A stretch of DNA of 25,619 nt from DATGMB01 sp035293845 (GCA_035293845.1 DATGMB010000054.1:1-25619), one strand, 5' to 3'; counted from the stretch's first letter, positions 16,449 through 24,521 are shown. Program-made: numbers and translations. The notes: generated by a model from the sequence alone, not told the origin.

Positions 16449-17452
16449 ACCAGCCCTCTCGCCACCGCCACGGCGTTCTCCGCCGCGAGCCGCACGTTGT
16501 CCGCCGCCAGCCAGAACCAGCACGCGTCGGCGTCGTTGCGGTCCGGCAGGATCGCCCCCACGGCGATGCCGCTCTGCCCGGCCTGGCCGACGTTGGTCGG
16601 GGGTTCGGTCTCGCCGCCGCGCACGTCGATTGATTCGATGGAGAGGCTGTTCTCCAGGGTTTCGACTCCGGGGTTGGATTCGAACTCTACCCACGCGGAG
16701 AAGCTGTAGCCATGGAACACGGGCGCCTGGATCAGGCGCAGCGAAGGCATCGGCGCGCCCTCGCCCTCGCCGGGCAAGTCGAGCAGGCTGGCGAGGTGCC
16801 GCTCGATCCGCAGCTCGGATTGCTCGAGAGCCACCGGCGCCTCCTCGCCGTAACGCGCCAACAGATTGAAGCTGAGCTGCGAATCGAAGATGGCCTTGGG
16901 CATCGATTGGAACCGGAGCAGGTTCACGGTCTGCTGCTGCAACTCCTCAACGCCGCGCGTGCCGTGCTCGCTCGCCGGAGCGAAGATCTGGACGATAGCG
17001 CGGCGGATTTCGTCGTTGGCGTGCAGGCGGCGGAGAAAGAGCGCCAGCGCGATGGCGGCCGGGTGGGCGACGACGTGCACCGCCGCATCGGAAAATTCTT
17101 CCGCATCGGATTCCACCATCGGCGCGCGGAGGCGGGCGTCGGGCCGTTCCTCGGCGGCGAAAGTCAGGTCGATGATCGCGGCGTCGGGCGGGTCGCCGGC
17201 CAGTTCCAGGGCCTTGCGGCTCGATTCCGCCGAGCCGGCCAGGATCACGGCGCGCGCGCCGCTCAGCGCCTCCTCGTTCAAGCCGGAAAGGATCGCGGCT
17301 TCGTCACCCAGGCGCGTCAGCGAGCCCGGTTCCTCCTCATCGGCGGCGATCAGCCGAAGATCGAGCGCCGCGCCGGAAGTGGTGACGATGTCGCGCACTT
17401 CGCGGCCGAGCAGCGAATCGCTGCCCACCAAAGCTACGGTCGAATCAGCCAA
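16445..17452 (-). CDS. Aspartate-semialdehyde-dehydrogenase-like protein lacking the catalytic Cys (Usg-like)
   Basis: The start is a TTG at 17452-17450, preceded by GGAG at seven bases and overlapping the pssA stop by 8 bp; this gives 335 residues. The N-terminus is the ASADH Rossmann motif (ADSTVALVGSDSLLGREV). In true ASADH the active site reads NPNCST; here the aligned segment is AHPAAI (about 129-134), with Ala in place of Cys. The later GHS histidine is replaced in PVFHGYS (Tyr about 249). The dimer and substrate-domain segments (VEELQQQTVNLL, PKAIFDSQLSFNLL) are kept. The fold is probably intact but dehydrogenase activity is not expected, as in the Usg paralogues. The role is unknown; a scaffold or regulatory role in the envelope operon is speculation. 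Confidence 0.88.
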   Translation of the reverse strand: MADSTVALVGSDSLLGREVRDIVTTSGAALDLRLIAADEEEPGSLTRLGDEAAILSGLNEEALSGARAVILAGSAESSRKALELAGDPPDAAIIDLTFAAEERPDARLRAPMVESDAEEFSDAAVHVVAHPAAIALALFLRRLHANDEIRRAIVQIFAPASEHGTRGVEELQQQTVNLLRFQSMPKAIFDSQLSFNLLARYGEEAPVALEQSELRIERHLASLLDLPGEGEGAPMPSLRLIQAPVFHGYSFSAWVEFESNPGVETLENSLSIESIDVRGGETEPPTNVGQAGQSGIAVGAILPDRNDADACWFWLAADNVRLAAENAVAVARGLV

Positions 17453-18338
17453 TTTGATGCTCCGGGGTTCGAGGCGGATGCGCCGTATGGCGGAGGCGGC
17501 GGCGCAGAACGCCGCCGATCCGGATGACGATGCCGCTCGCCACATAGGATGCGGCCATAGCCAGCAGCACCGCCTGCGAGTAGTTCCAGATGGCGTAAAT
17601 CAGCCCGCCCAGCAGGATGATCAGCAGCGGCGTGTAGGGCCGGGTCAGGCTGATACCTTTGAAGCTGTAATACCGCCACGTGCTCACCATCAGGAAGCCG
17701 AGCAGCAGCAGCAGCGCCAGCCACGCCACGGAAAGCGGCCACCACGCGATGGGCTCCGCGCCCGCCGCATACACGACCGCGCAGACCAGCGCCGCCGCCG
17801 CCGGAATCGGCAGGCCGACGAAGTACTTGCGGTCGGGGTGGCCGGGGTTCTTGGGAATCGGGTTCTTCTGGATGTTGAATCGGGCGAGGCGCGCCGAGCC
17901 GCACAGCAGAAACAGGAATGCGATGAAGTATCCGGCGTTGAACAGCCGCTCGCGCCACGCGGGCGGCGTCAGCTCGTCGACGAACTGCACGCCCCAGGCG
18001 AACGCCAGCACGGCCGGCGCGAGGCCGAAGCTGATGACGTCGGCGAGCGAATCCATTTCGCGGCCGAAGTCGCTGGTGGTGTTGGTCATGCGCGCGATGC
18101 GGCCGTCCAGACCATCCAGGAAAACCGCGGCGCCGACCGCGATGGCGGCCGTGCGGAACTGCTCGGGCGCGTTGCCGGCGCCCGAAGCCGCGGCCATGGC
18201 GCCGCGGAACGAGCGCAGGATGGCGATGTAGCCGAGGAAAATGTTGCCGGCGGTGAACAGGGTGGGCAGCGCATAGGCCGCACGCCGCGGGCGGCGCTCC
18301 GGCGAGCGGGGGTCGACCAGCCGGTCTTTAAGCGGCAT
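17445..18338 (-). CDS. pssA: CDP-diacylglycerol-serine O-phosphatidyltransferase
   Basis: The protein has 297 residues. The CDP-alcohol phosphatidyltransferase motif is complete: D78-G-R-I-A-R, eight residues, G92, three residues, D96, three residues, D100 (DGRIAR...GREMDSLAD). Several hydrophobic helices follow (for example LFNAGYFIAFLFLLCGSARLA, PLSVAWLALLLLLGFLMVST, LIILLGGLIYAIW), so it is an inner-membrane enzyme. It makes phosphatidylserine from CDP-diacylglycerol and serine, the substrate of the psd product encoded just upstream. AGGAGG six bases before the ATG lies within the end of psd; the genes overlap by 11 bp. The C-terminus is basic (GVLRRRLRHTAHPPRTPEHQ). Confidence 0.95.
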   Translation of the reverse strand: MPLKDRLVDPRSPERRPRRAAYALPTLFTAGNIFLGYIAILRSFRGAMAAASGAGNAPEQFRTAAIAVGAAVFLDGLDGRIARMTNTTSDFGREMDSLADVISFGLAPAVLAFAWGVQFVDELTPPAWRERLFNAGYFIAFLFLLCGSARLARFNIQKNPIPKNPGHPDRKYFVGLPIPAAAALVCAVVYAAGAEPIAWWPLSVAWLALLLLLGFLMVSTWRYYSFKGISLTRPYTPLLIILLGGLIYAIWNYSQAVLLAMAASYVASGIVIRIGGVLRRRLRHTAHPPRTPEHQIG

Positions 18339-18954
18339 GCGAACCCTCCTGGTCGCGGCGCCGGGCGATCACGCTGGATCCGGCGGAGACGCGTTCGCCC
18401 GGGTGCACGGTAATTTCCCATTCGGGCCCGAACAGCACGTCCATGCGGGAGCCGAACTTGATCAGGCCGATGCGCTCGCCCTTGGCCACGCGGTCGCCGG
18501 GCTTGCGCGTGAACACGATGCGGCGCGCGATCAATCCGGCAATCTGCTTGAATACGACGGACGTGCCCTCGCCCTCGACCGTCACGACGTTCTGCTCGTT
18601 CACCGTGGAGCACTCCTCCTTGCTTGCGACGCGAAAGCATCCCTTCTGATACTTGACCTCGGAAATGACGCCCGCGATGGGCGTGCGGTTCACGTGTACG
18701 TCGAAGATATTTAAGAAGATGCTGACGCGCTGCGTCGTGGGCCCCTCGGCCTTGACGGCGACCACTTTGCCATCGGCCGGGGAGACGGCCACGGGACCGG
18801 CGGGGATTTCGCGCTCCGGGTCACGAAAAAAATAAAGGCAGAAGGCGGCCAGCAGCCAGAGCGGCGCGCCGAATCCCGGCCCCACGAGCCAGGCGACGAA
18901 AGCTCCGGCCGCGGACAGGGCAAACGCATAATAAATTCCGTCGCGAACGATCAC
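18328..18954 (-). CDS. psd: Phosphatidylserine decarboxylase (short, archaeal-type proenzyme)
   Basis: The protein has 208 residues from a GTG start at 18954. An N-terminal membrane-associated segment (YYAFALSAAGAFVAWLVG...LWLLAAFCLYFF) precedes the catalytic domain: FRDPEREIP, SPADGKVV, VSIFLNIFDVHVNRTPIAG. The self-cleavage site is G168-S169 in KFGSRMDVLF, where Ser becomes the pyruvoyl cofactor. The length fits the short class of about 200-220 residues. It converts phosphatidylserine to phosphatidylethanolamine. It heads the five-gene overlapping operon. The start has only a weak GGAAATGA; an out-of-frame ATG at 18958 is ignored. Confidence 0.95.
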   Translation of the reverse strand: MIVRDGIYYAFALSAAGAFVAWLVGPGFGAPLWLLAAFCLYFFRDPEREIPAGPVAVSPADGKVVAVKAEGPTTQRVSIFLNIFDVHVNRTPIAGVISEVKYQKGCFRVASKEECSTVNEQNVVTVEGEGTSVVFKQIAGLIARRIVFTRKPGDRVAKGERIGLIKFGSRMDVLFGPEWEITVHPGERVSAGSSVIARRRDQEGSHAA

Positions 18955-19067
18955 TCATTTCCATTTTGGCACGTGGCGCGGGGGCGTGGCCTGTGTTTCG
19001 CCAGGTGAGGCAGTGCCGCGGGTTCCGCACCGCCGCTTGGCGCTCTCGGCTAAACTGGAGGAGCCAC

Positions 19068-19420
19068 ATGGACCAGGAAACGATCCCGCGTTTCGCGCGC
19101 ATCGAAGCACATCATTGCTGTCCTGGCCGAAGAGCGCCGCAAGGATCGCGAGGAGTACAAGGCACTCTGGCCGAGAGCCAGCGGCGCCACGATGAAACTC
19201 AGCGCCACATTGACGAGCTCGCGATTGAAACGCGGCTCGCCATGGATCGCTTGACGAAGCAAGTCCAGCAGCACCAGGAGCAAACAGAGTTCCGCTTCCG
19301 CGAAACCGACGAGCGTGTCCCCGAGTTCGCCGCCGCCGGCAAGGCAACGAAGAGCGAATCGCTAACCTGGTGAGATCCATTGGCGAGTTGATCAAGCGGC
19401 TGCCCCCACCGTCGAAGTAG
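19068..19420 (+). pseudogene. Decayed coiled-coil protein gene, paralogue of 24108-24383
   Basis: A GGAGGAG six bases before the ATG at 19068 and the start MDQETIPRFARIE show a real gene origin. Three one-base shifts break it: one extra base at about 19107-19116, one missing base at 19170/19171 and one missing base near 19327. With these corrected the protein reads RFARIE, AVLAEERRKDREEYKALW, ESQRRHDETQRHIDELAIE, RFRETDERV and RIANLVRSIGELIKRLPPPSK, stopping at TAG 19418-19420. It shares RRKDREEYKALW and the IGELI-x-x-LPPP-(S)K ending with the gene at 24108-24383. The protein would have been about 117 residues, almost entirely a charged helix. No function is known. Confidence 0.7.
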
Positions 19421-19438
19421 AAGCGAGCCGAGGGCGGC

Positions 19439-20764
19439 TCAATCGGCCGCTGCTTGCTGCTCGACCCGCGGCGCTTCCGGCGCTCTCAGCCCGCGCGCGA
19501 GCTTCCGCGCCAGGAACAGGCTCGCCATGCAGTATCCGATGAACAGGTAGTATCCGGCCAGAATTCGCGAGCTGTCCGTGGGAATCGTAAGCTGCGCGCC
19601 GGATTGCGCCAGGCCATTCATGCTGTTGGCGATCAGGCCGTTGAACGCGACGAATGCCATGAAGATCGCGAGCGCCATGACATCCGCCATCGACCACTTC
19701 GAAGACTCCAGCACGAAGAAGCGCGCGATGCGGCTCGTCCGGAGCAGCCGCGGCTGGAACAGGCACACGGCCGAGGTCAGGATCTTGAGCGCCGGGAAGA
19801 TGATGCTGAACATCAGAACCAGCACGCCGACCACCCACATGTCCGGGCGGCCGTACGTGATCAGCACGCGGAAGACTTCGAGCACGCTCTTGCTCTGGAA
19901 GTAGAGCACCTGATCGGTGAAGGCGATCGGCTGCCCCAGGAAGGTCATCTGGAGAGCGGAGATCTTCGCCTCGACTTCCAGCATCGGGGTAATCACGCCG
20001 CCGATCAGCAGCGTCATGCAGAAGAGCAGGCAGACGATCGTCGCCGGACGGCTCAGCATGGGCCGGCCGGTCAGCAGCAGCAGGAAGGCCAGGGCGGTGG
20101 CGGCGAGCACCGTGCCGCAGCCAAACCAGATCGTGCGGTCCATCTCGCTGAGGCGAGTGACGAGCTGCTGCCGGCAGCCGGCGCCATCGGCGCAACCGTT
20201 CTCCCGCAGGATCGAGTCATATGTGCGCATGTCGACGCCGCCGAAGGTGTTCCGCGCGCCGTCGGCGAGCACGCCGCGAATGTACTTCTTCACGGCGGCC
20301 CTGGCTTCCGGGCGGCCGAGTTCGGCCAGCACCGTCTCGGTGTACTCCGGGATATGCGGCTTGAGCGAGCCCACGACCATATTGACGATCATGCTGTTGC
20401 CCTGGCTGAAGAGCCCGCCCAGGCCGCCGGAGGACTGCGCCGGCTTCGCGCTCATTTTGTCCTTCACCTGGTCGAGCAGGCGGTAGAGCGAGCTTTGCAC
20501 CATGGGGCGCAGCGTTGCTTTAGCGGCGTTGAGGTCGAGCGCATCGATCTGCGCATCCAGAATCGGCACCAGCCGCTCCACCCAGCGGTCGGCGTTCAGG
20601 AGGCCGTAGCGGACATGCTCGAGTTCCGCGAGTTCCGTCCGCAGCTTGCGCCGCGCGGAGAGGCCGTCGACCGTCCGCCAGGTGAATGTAATCGCGACGC
20701 CCAGGAGCAGCAGGGCAGCCGCGAGACGGAAATCGAATCGGGCGGATGGCGATGGGTGCTGCAT
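19439..20764 (-). CDS. PqiA-like membrane protein with an N-terminal periplasmic domain
   Basis: From the ATG at 20764 the protein has 441 residues. The frame is open 38 codons further but no start there is better, and TATAAT (20785-20780) lies in that stretch. A first helix (about 13-29) is followed by a hydrophilic domain (about 30-208, with Cys191 and Cys197 in GCADGAGC). Then come five membrane segments: about 211-232, 240-258, 308-336, 357-378 and 400-420. The C-terminal half has the PqiA pattern: GGVITPMLEVEAKIS, IIFPALKILTS and KWSMADVMALAIFMAF. PqiA proteins partner with MCE proteins in intermembrane lipid transport, but no MCE gene is in the window. Typical PqiA has two such modules; here the first is replaced by the soluble domain. 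Confidence 0.8.
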   Translation of the reverse strand: MQHPSPSARFDFRLAAALLLLGVAITFTWRTVDGLSARRKLRTELAELEHVRYGLLNADRWVERLVPILDAQIDALDLNAAKATLRPMVQSSLYRLLDQVKDKMSAKPAQSSGGLGGLFSQGNSMIVNMVVGSLKPHIPEYTETVLAELGRPEARAAVKKYIRGVLADGARNTFGGVDMRTYDSILRENGCADGAGCRQQLVTRLSEMDRTIWFGCGTVLAATALAFLLLLTGRPMLSRPATIVCLLFCMTLLIGGVITPMLEVEAKISALQMTFLGQPIAFTDQVLYFQSKSVLEVFRVLITYGRPDMWVVGVLVLMFSIIFPALKILTSAVCLFQPRLLRTSRIARFFVLESSKWSMADVMALAIFMAFVAFNGLIANSMNGLAQSGAQLTIPTDSSRILAGYYLFIGYCMASLFLARKLARGLRAPEAPRVEQQAAAD

Positions 20765-20779
20765 AGATGCGATGCACCG

Positions 20780-20785
20780 ATTATA
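20780..20785 (-). promoter_or_regulatory. Candidate -10 element for the PqiA-like gene
   Basis: Read on the minus strand this is a perfect TATAAT followed by CGG, 15 bases before the ATG at 20764. No convincing -35 is seen. The short gap implies a very short leader with no Shine-Dalgarno. Confidence 0.4.
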
Positions 20786-20827
20786 CGCCCGCGGTTTCGG
20801 CGGCCTTTGCGCTACGCGCCCGGCTGT

Positions 20828-20833
20828 TACAAT
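20828..20833 (+). promoter_or_regulatory. Candidate -10 element for the glycosyltransferase operon
   Basis: TACAAT followed by CGG lies seven bases before the TTG start at 20841, a leaderless arrangement. It stands back-to-back with the minus-strand TATAAT 42 bases away, so the two divergent promoters overlap. Confidence 0.4.
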
Positions 20834-20840
20834 CGGCTCG

Positions 20841-22991
20841 TTGCAGCCGCTCCTCATCCTGTTTGGCGCCACGTTCACGCTCGCCGTCTGTTACAGCTTG
20901 GGTAGCCGGTTGCTGGACACGGCGGCTTCGGACCCGGGTTTGCGCGTGGTGAGCGGCGCTGCGCTGCTGAGCATCGCGGTGTTCGCCTGTTGCGCGTGCG
21001 GGCTGGTGTACCCGGCCGGTTTTCTGGCCCTCGGCGCGGCAGCGATTGCGATCGGGCGCCGTTCGGGACTCGCGGCTCCTGTGAAGCGCGCCGCCTTGCC
21101 GGGCGGCGGCTGGTGGGTGATTTTCGCGCCGTACCTCGCTTTGTACCTTTCCAACGCGATGGCGCCGGAGATCAGCTTCGATGGCTCCCGCTACCATCTC
21201 GGGCTGGTGGGACGATACTTTCGCGAGCACGGATTCCACGCGATCCGGGACAACTTCTACGCCGCGCTCTCGCAGGGTATCGAGATGCTTTACCTGTTCG
21301 CGTACGCCTTTGGGCGGCACTCGGCGGCCGCGGTGGTGCATTTCGGGCTGCTCGTGGCGCTGGTATGGCAGATGGTGTCCTGGTCGCGGCGCGCGGGCTA
21401 TCCGGTGGCCGGACTGTGCGGGGCGGCGCTCGTCCTGCTCAGCCCGATCGTGGGCGTGGATGGCGCGAGCGCCTACAACGACGTCGCCGTGGCAGCGATC
21501 GCTTTTTCGTTGTTCCACCTGCTGCAAATCTCGGCGGAGTCGCGCTCGCGGCGGATCCTGGTCGCCATCGGCCTCACGGCGGGCTTCGCGTACGCCGCCA
21601 AATACACGGCGTTTCTGGCTGTGCCGTATGCGATTGTCTGGATTGCCTGGAGCCGGCGCCGCTGGCAGGATGCCGCGATCGTCGCAATCTGCGCGGCTGC
21701 TGTGGTTTTGCCGTGGATGTTCAAGGATTGGTTGTGGTATCGGAACCCGGTTTCGCCATTCTTCAACCGATTCTTTCCAAATCCATATGTAACGAGCTCA
21801 TTTGAGTGTGCATATCGGCATCAACTGTCCCATCCGCCGATGCTGCCGACCCCTTGGCAGTTGCCGCTACAGGTCACGACATTCGGCTCGCTTTCGGGCT
21901 TGCTCGGACCAGTTTTCCTGCTCGCGCCGCTCGCGTTGCTCTCGCTGCGGCAGGCAGCCGGGCGCCAGCTTCTGATCGCCGCGACGGTCTTTGGCGCTCC
22001 TTTCGCGGCCAATGTCAGCACGCGGTTTTTGATCCCCGCGATGCCGTTTACGGCTCTCGCGCTGTGCCTGGTGCTGGCGCGCGTGCCACGTGTGGCGGTG
22101 GCGGCGGTCGCGGTGCATGCGGCGCTCTCGTGGCCCACCGTGGTCCGCCGCTACTGCCATCAGGATGCCTGGCGGCTCGACAAGGTTACCTGGCGGGAGG
22201 CCCTGCGGATCAAGCCGGAAGACGGGTACCTGGAATCGAACCTGCCGCTCTACGGCGCTGCCCGCCTTCTCGATCGCGTGACGCCTCCGGAGGCCACGAT
22301 CTTCACCCAGACTCCGATCCCGGAAGCGTACACCAGCCGCCACGTGCGGACGGCGTACCAGTCCGCAGAGAACATCGTGAGCCGCGACATTCTCTGGAGC
22401 GGCTTCGTGCCCGAGCACGCGCCGGTCTGGAGGCTGCGCTTCCAGTTCCCGAGGACGGAGCCGGACGCCATCCGCATCGTGCAGACGGCGAACGGCGGCG
22501 GTTCGTGGAAGATCCACGAAGTCCGGGCGTTCGCTGAGGGCAGGGAAGTGCCGCGCTCCGGCTGGCGGGCTACGGCGCAGCCGTTCCCGTGGGGCGCCGA
22601 GGCGATGCTGGACGGGCGCCCGGCGTCGTTCTGGGTGTGCGGCGATACGCTGCGTGGCGGGCAGTTCGTGGAGTTCGATTTTCCGGCACGCCTGCCGGTA
22701 GATCGCGTTGTGATCGAGGCTGCGCCCGGCCAGCCGGAGGTCCGGCTGCGCCTCGACGGACGCGTGAATGGCGCGTGGATGCGGCTTGCGGACCGGCCCG
22801 AGATCGGTACCGAATCCGTTCCACCCGGGATGCGCCGCGCTGCGGCCGAAGAGCTGCGCCGGCGCGGCAACGATTATCTGCTGGCGTTCGACGGCGAATT
22901 CGGCGCCGAGGATCTGCGGCAGCATGCCGCCGACTGGGGCATCCGACAGGTTGGCGAATATAAAGGAGCGAGAGTCTACCGATTGCCATGA
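20841..22991 (+). CDS. PMT_2/GT39-like membrane glycosyltransferase with C-terminal sugar-binding-like domain
   Basis: From the TTG at 20841 the protein has 716 residues; longer in-frame starts overlap the divergent gene and were rejected. The first 480 residues have about ten hydrophobic helices. The first large loop carries APEISFDGSRYHLGL (E110, D114, Y118, H119), the acidic catalytic region of polyprenol-phosphate-sugar-dependent (GT-C) transferases. Residues about 480-716 are soluble; about 534-650 (FPRTEPDAIRIVQTANGGGSW, MLDGRPASFW, GQFVEFDFP, VDRVVIEA) look like an F5/8 type C (discoidin) fold, which is a tentative call. The C-terminal ADWGIRQVGEYKGARVYRL is a common ending in this enzyme type. 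It probably glycosylates a surface polymer or protein from the periplasmic side. Its stop overlaps the next start as ATGA. Confidence 0.83.
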   Translation: MQPLLILFGATFTLAVCYSLGSRLLDTAASDPGLRVVSGAALLSIAVFACCACGLVYPAGFLALGAAAIAIGRRSGLAAPVKRAALPGGGWWVIFAPYLALYLSNAMAPEISFDGSRYHLGLVGRYFREHGFHAIRDNFYAALSQGIEMLYLFAYAFGRHSAAAVVHFGLLVALVWQMVSWSRRAGYPVAGLCGAALVLLSPIVGVDGASAYNDVAVAAIAFSLFHLLQISAESRSRRILVAIGLTAGFAYAAKYTAFLAVPYAIVWIAWSRRRWQDAAIVAICAAAVVLPWMFKDWLWYRNPVSPFFNRFFPNPYVTSSFECAYRHQLSHPPMLPTPWQLPLQVTTFGSLSGLLGPVFLLAPLALLSLRQAAGRQLLIAATVFGAPFAANVSTRFLIPAMPFTALALCLVLARVPRVAVAAVAVHAALSWPTVVRRYCHQDAWRLDKVTWREALRIKPEDGYLESNLPLYGAARLLDRVTPPEATIFTQTPIPEAYTSRHVRTAYQSAENIVSRDILWSGFVPEHAPVWRLRFQFPRTEPDAIRIVQTANGGGSWKIHEVRAFAEGREVPRSGWRATAQPFPWGAEAMLDGRPASFWVCGDTLRGGQFVEFDFPARLPVDRVVIEAAPGQPEVRLRLDGRVNGAWMRLADRPEIGTESVPPGMRRAAAEELRRRGNDYLLAFDGEFGAEDLRQHAADWGIRQVGEYKGARVYRLP

Positions 22992-23899
22992 AACTTTTCC
23001 TGGGAGTGGACGGAGGCCAATCCGGCACCACGGCCGTGATCGGCGATGAGACCGGCCGTATCCTCGGCGCGGGTGAGGCGGGCCCGTGCAACCATGCGAC
23101 CGCAGCCGAGGGCCGGGCGAAGCTGGAGCGCGCGGTCTCCGGCAGTCTTGCCGCGGCTTGCGCCGCAGCGGGGCTCGATCCGGCAACCGTATCCTTCGAG
23201 GCCGCCTGCTTCGGCATGAGCGGCGGGCCGGAAGACAAGGAGGCGATCCTCGCCGGCATGCTGCGGGCGCGGCGGCTGATCGTGACCACCGATGCCGTGA
23301 CGGCCCTGGCCGGCGCGACGACGGACGGGCTGGGGATCATCGTGATTGCCGGCACGGGCTCGATCGCCTTCGGCCGCAATGCGGCGGGGCGCGCAGCGCG
23401 CGCGGGCGGCTGGGGCTACGTTTTCGGCGACGAAGGGGGCGCGTTCGATATCGCGCGCCAAGCGTTGCGCGCGATCCTGCGGATGGAGGAAGGCTGGGGC
23501 CCGCCGACGCGGCTGCGGGAGCTGCTGCTCGAAGCCACCGGGTCGGCGAGCGCGAACGCCGCGCTGCATCGCTTCTATACGCCGGAGTGGCCGCGGTCGC
23601 GCGTCGCGACGCTCGCGCCGCTGGTGGATGGGGCCGCCGACGGAGGCGATGCGGTAGCTGCGCAGATCGTCGCGAATGCCGCGCAGCAGTTGGCGGTGCT
23701 GGCGGCGGGCGTCCGCTCGCAATTGTGGACGGCCGGGCAGCCGGTGGATCTGGCGTACATCGGCGGGGTTTTCCAGAGCCGGAACGTTCTCGAGCGGTTC
23801 CGGGCACTGGTTGAACTGGACGGGGCGACGCGGTGCGCGCCGCCGCTGGTCGGGCCGGCGGAGGGGGCGCTGCGGGAAGCGTATCGGTCGGTGGAATAG
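22988..23899 (+). CDS. BadF/BadG-type ATPase, N-acetylglucosamine kinase-like
   Basis: The protein has 303 residues, normal for N-acetylglucosamine kinases of this fold. The phosphate-1 motif is GVDGGQSGT (6-14). The catalytic Asp is D102 in TTDAVTALAGA. The phosphate-2 motif is VIAGTGSIAFG (119-129), followed by GGWGYVFGDEGGAFDIAR (140-157), a near-invariant family signature. The adenosine region is AYIGGVFQS. It should phosphorylate a hexosamine, most likely GlcNAc from cell-wall turnover, in the cytoplasm; the specific sugar is inferred. The ATG overlaps the glycosyltransferase stop (ATGA), implying coupled synthesis of the pair. Confidence 0.92.
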   Translation: MKLFLGVDGGQSGTTAVIGDETGRILGAGEAGPCNHATAAEGRAKLERAVSGSLAAACAAAGLDPATVSFEAACFGMSGGPEDKEAILAGMLRARRLIVTTDAVTALAGATTDGLGIIVIAGTGSIAFGRNAAGRAARAGGWGYVFGDEGGAFDIARQALRAILRMEEGWGPPTRLRELLLEATGSASANAALHRFYTPEWPRSRVATLAPLVDGAADGGDAVAAQIVANAAQQLAVLAAGVRSQLWTAGQPVDLAYIGGVFQSRNVLERFRALVELDGATRCAPPLVGPAEGALREAYRSVE

Positions 23900-23903
23900 G
23901 GAG

Positions 23904-23926
23904 GCGCGGAGTGCCAGGGTCCGCGC
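23904..23926. terminator. Possible terminator hairpin after the kinase gene
   Basis: GCGCGGA (23904-23910) pairs with TCCGCGC (23920-23926) around a 9-base loop, five bases after the stop codon. There is no T-tract, so a Rho-independent function is doubtful. The rest of 23927-24107 is GC-rich with no gene seen. Confidence 0.3.
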
Positions 23927-24107
23927 TCCAGGGGCGGTTACACGCGGTCGAATCGCGGCGGCGACCTCTGGGCGCGGCTGTAGGAACGAGCCGGGCTTCC
24001 ATGCTGGCGCAGGCATAGCCCGCCGGTGCCGCGGGCGCGCGCCGAGCCAGCGCTCGCGTTGGCTGCTGGCTGGCCTCGCTGCGGCCGGCTGGCTTGGTGC
24101 GCCCGCC

Positions 24108-24383
24108 TTACTTGGGTGGCGGCAGGTGGCGGATGAGTTCGCCGATTGCGCTGGTGAGCTCGTTGATTCGGCGATCAGTTTCCTGGCCGAGCTCGAGCAG
24201 GCGCCGGTCTGTGTCCCGGAACTGCGTCGCGGTCTTCCGGTTCTCCTCGGCCAGCTCGTCGATGCGGGCATGGAGGCGGCGGTCTGCGGCGCGGCTTTCC
24301 TGTGCGAGCTCGCGTATGTGGAGTTCCGTTTCGCGCCATAGGGCCTTGTACTCTTCGCGGTCCTTGCGGCGCTGTTCGTCCAT
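24108..24383 (-). CDS. Small coiled-coil protein, apparently truncated at the N-terminus
   Basis: The frame encodes 91 residues (MDEQRRKDREEYKALWRETE... IGELIRHLPPPK), highly charged with heptad-like spacing, probably one long coiled coil. The paralogous pseudogene at 19068-19420 begins about 20 residues earlier. Here the equivalent upstream bases still encode RFDRIEHFTAA in frame (24418-24384), but that stretch has no start codon and an in-frame TAA stands 48 bases upstream of the ATG. Relative to the paralogue some 20 bases including the start are missing, while AAACTG-AAAGGA, like the paralogue's Shine-Dalgarno, remains. Translation can begin only at the internal ATG, which has no ribosome-binding site. 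The gene may therefore be dying or translated poorly. A promoter-like pair lies at 24525-24552. No function is known. Confidence 0.55.
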   Translation of the reverse strand: MDEQRRKDREEYKALWRETELHIRELAQESRAADRRLHARIDELAEENRKTATQFRDTDRRLLELGQETDRRINELTSAIGELIRHLPPPK

Positions 24384-24521
24384 GGCTGCGGTGAAATGCT
24401 CGATGCGGTCGAAGCGGTTCCTTTCAGTTTACGTGACTCCGGTACGCGATCGTAGGGGAGTGGGGGTATCGGTCTGGCGGGTGCGGCCAGTGACGTCAGG
24501 TCCGGACTTCGCTGTCCATAA

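Noticed and set aside
18958..19067. Possible small RNA or promoter region upstream of psd
   Set aside because: No stable hairpin with T-tract or convincing promoter pair could be seen; only the pseudogene's ribosome-binding site stands out.
19425..19440. GAGCCG-AGGG-CGGCTC hairpin between the pseudogene and the PqiA-like gene as a terminator
   Set aside because: The stem is only 6 bp, there is no T-tract, and it overlaps the stop codon. In such GC-rich sequence this is expected by chance.
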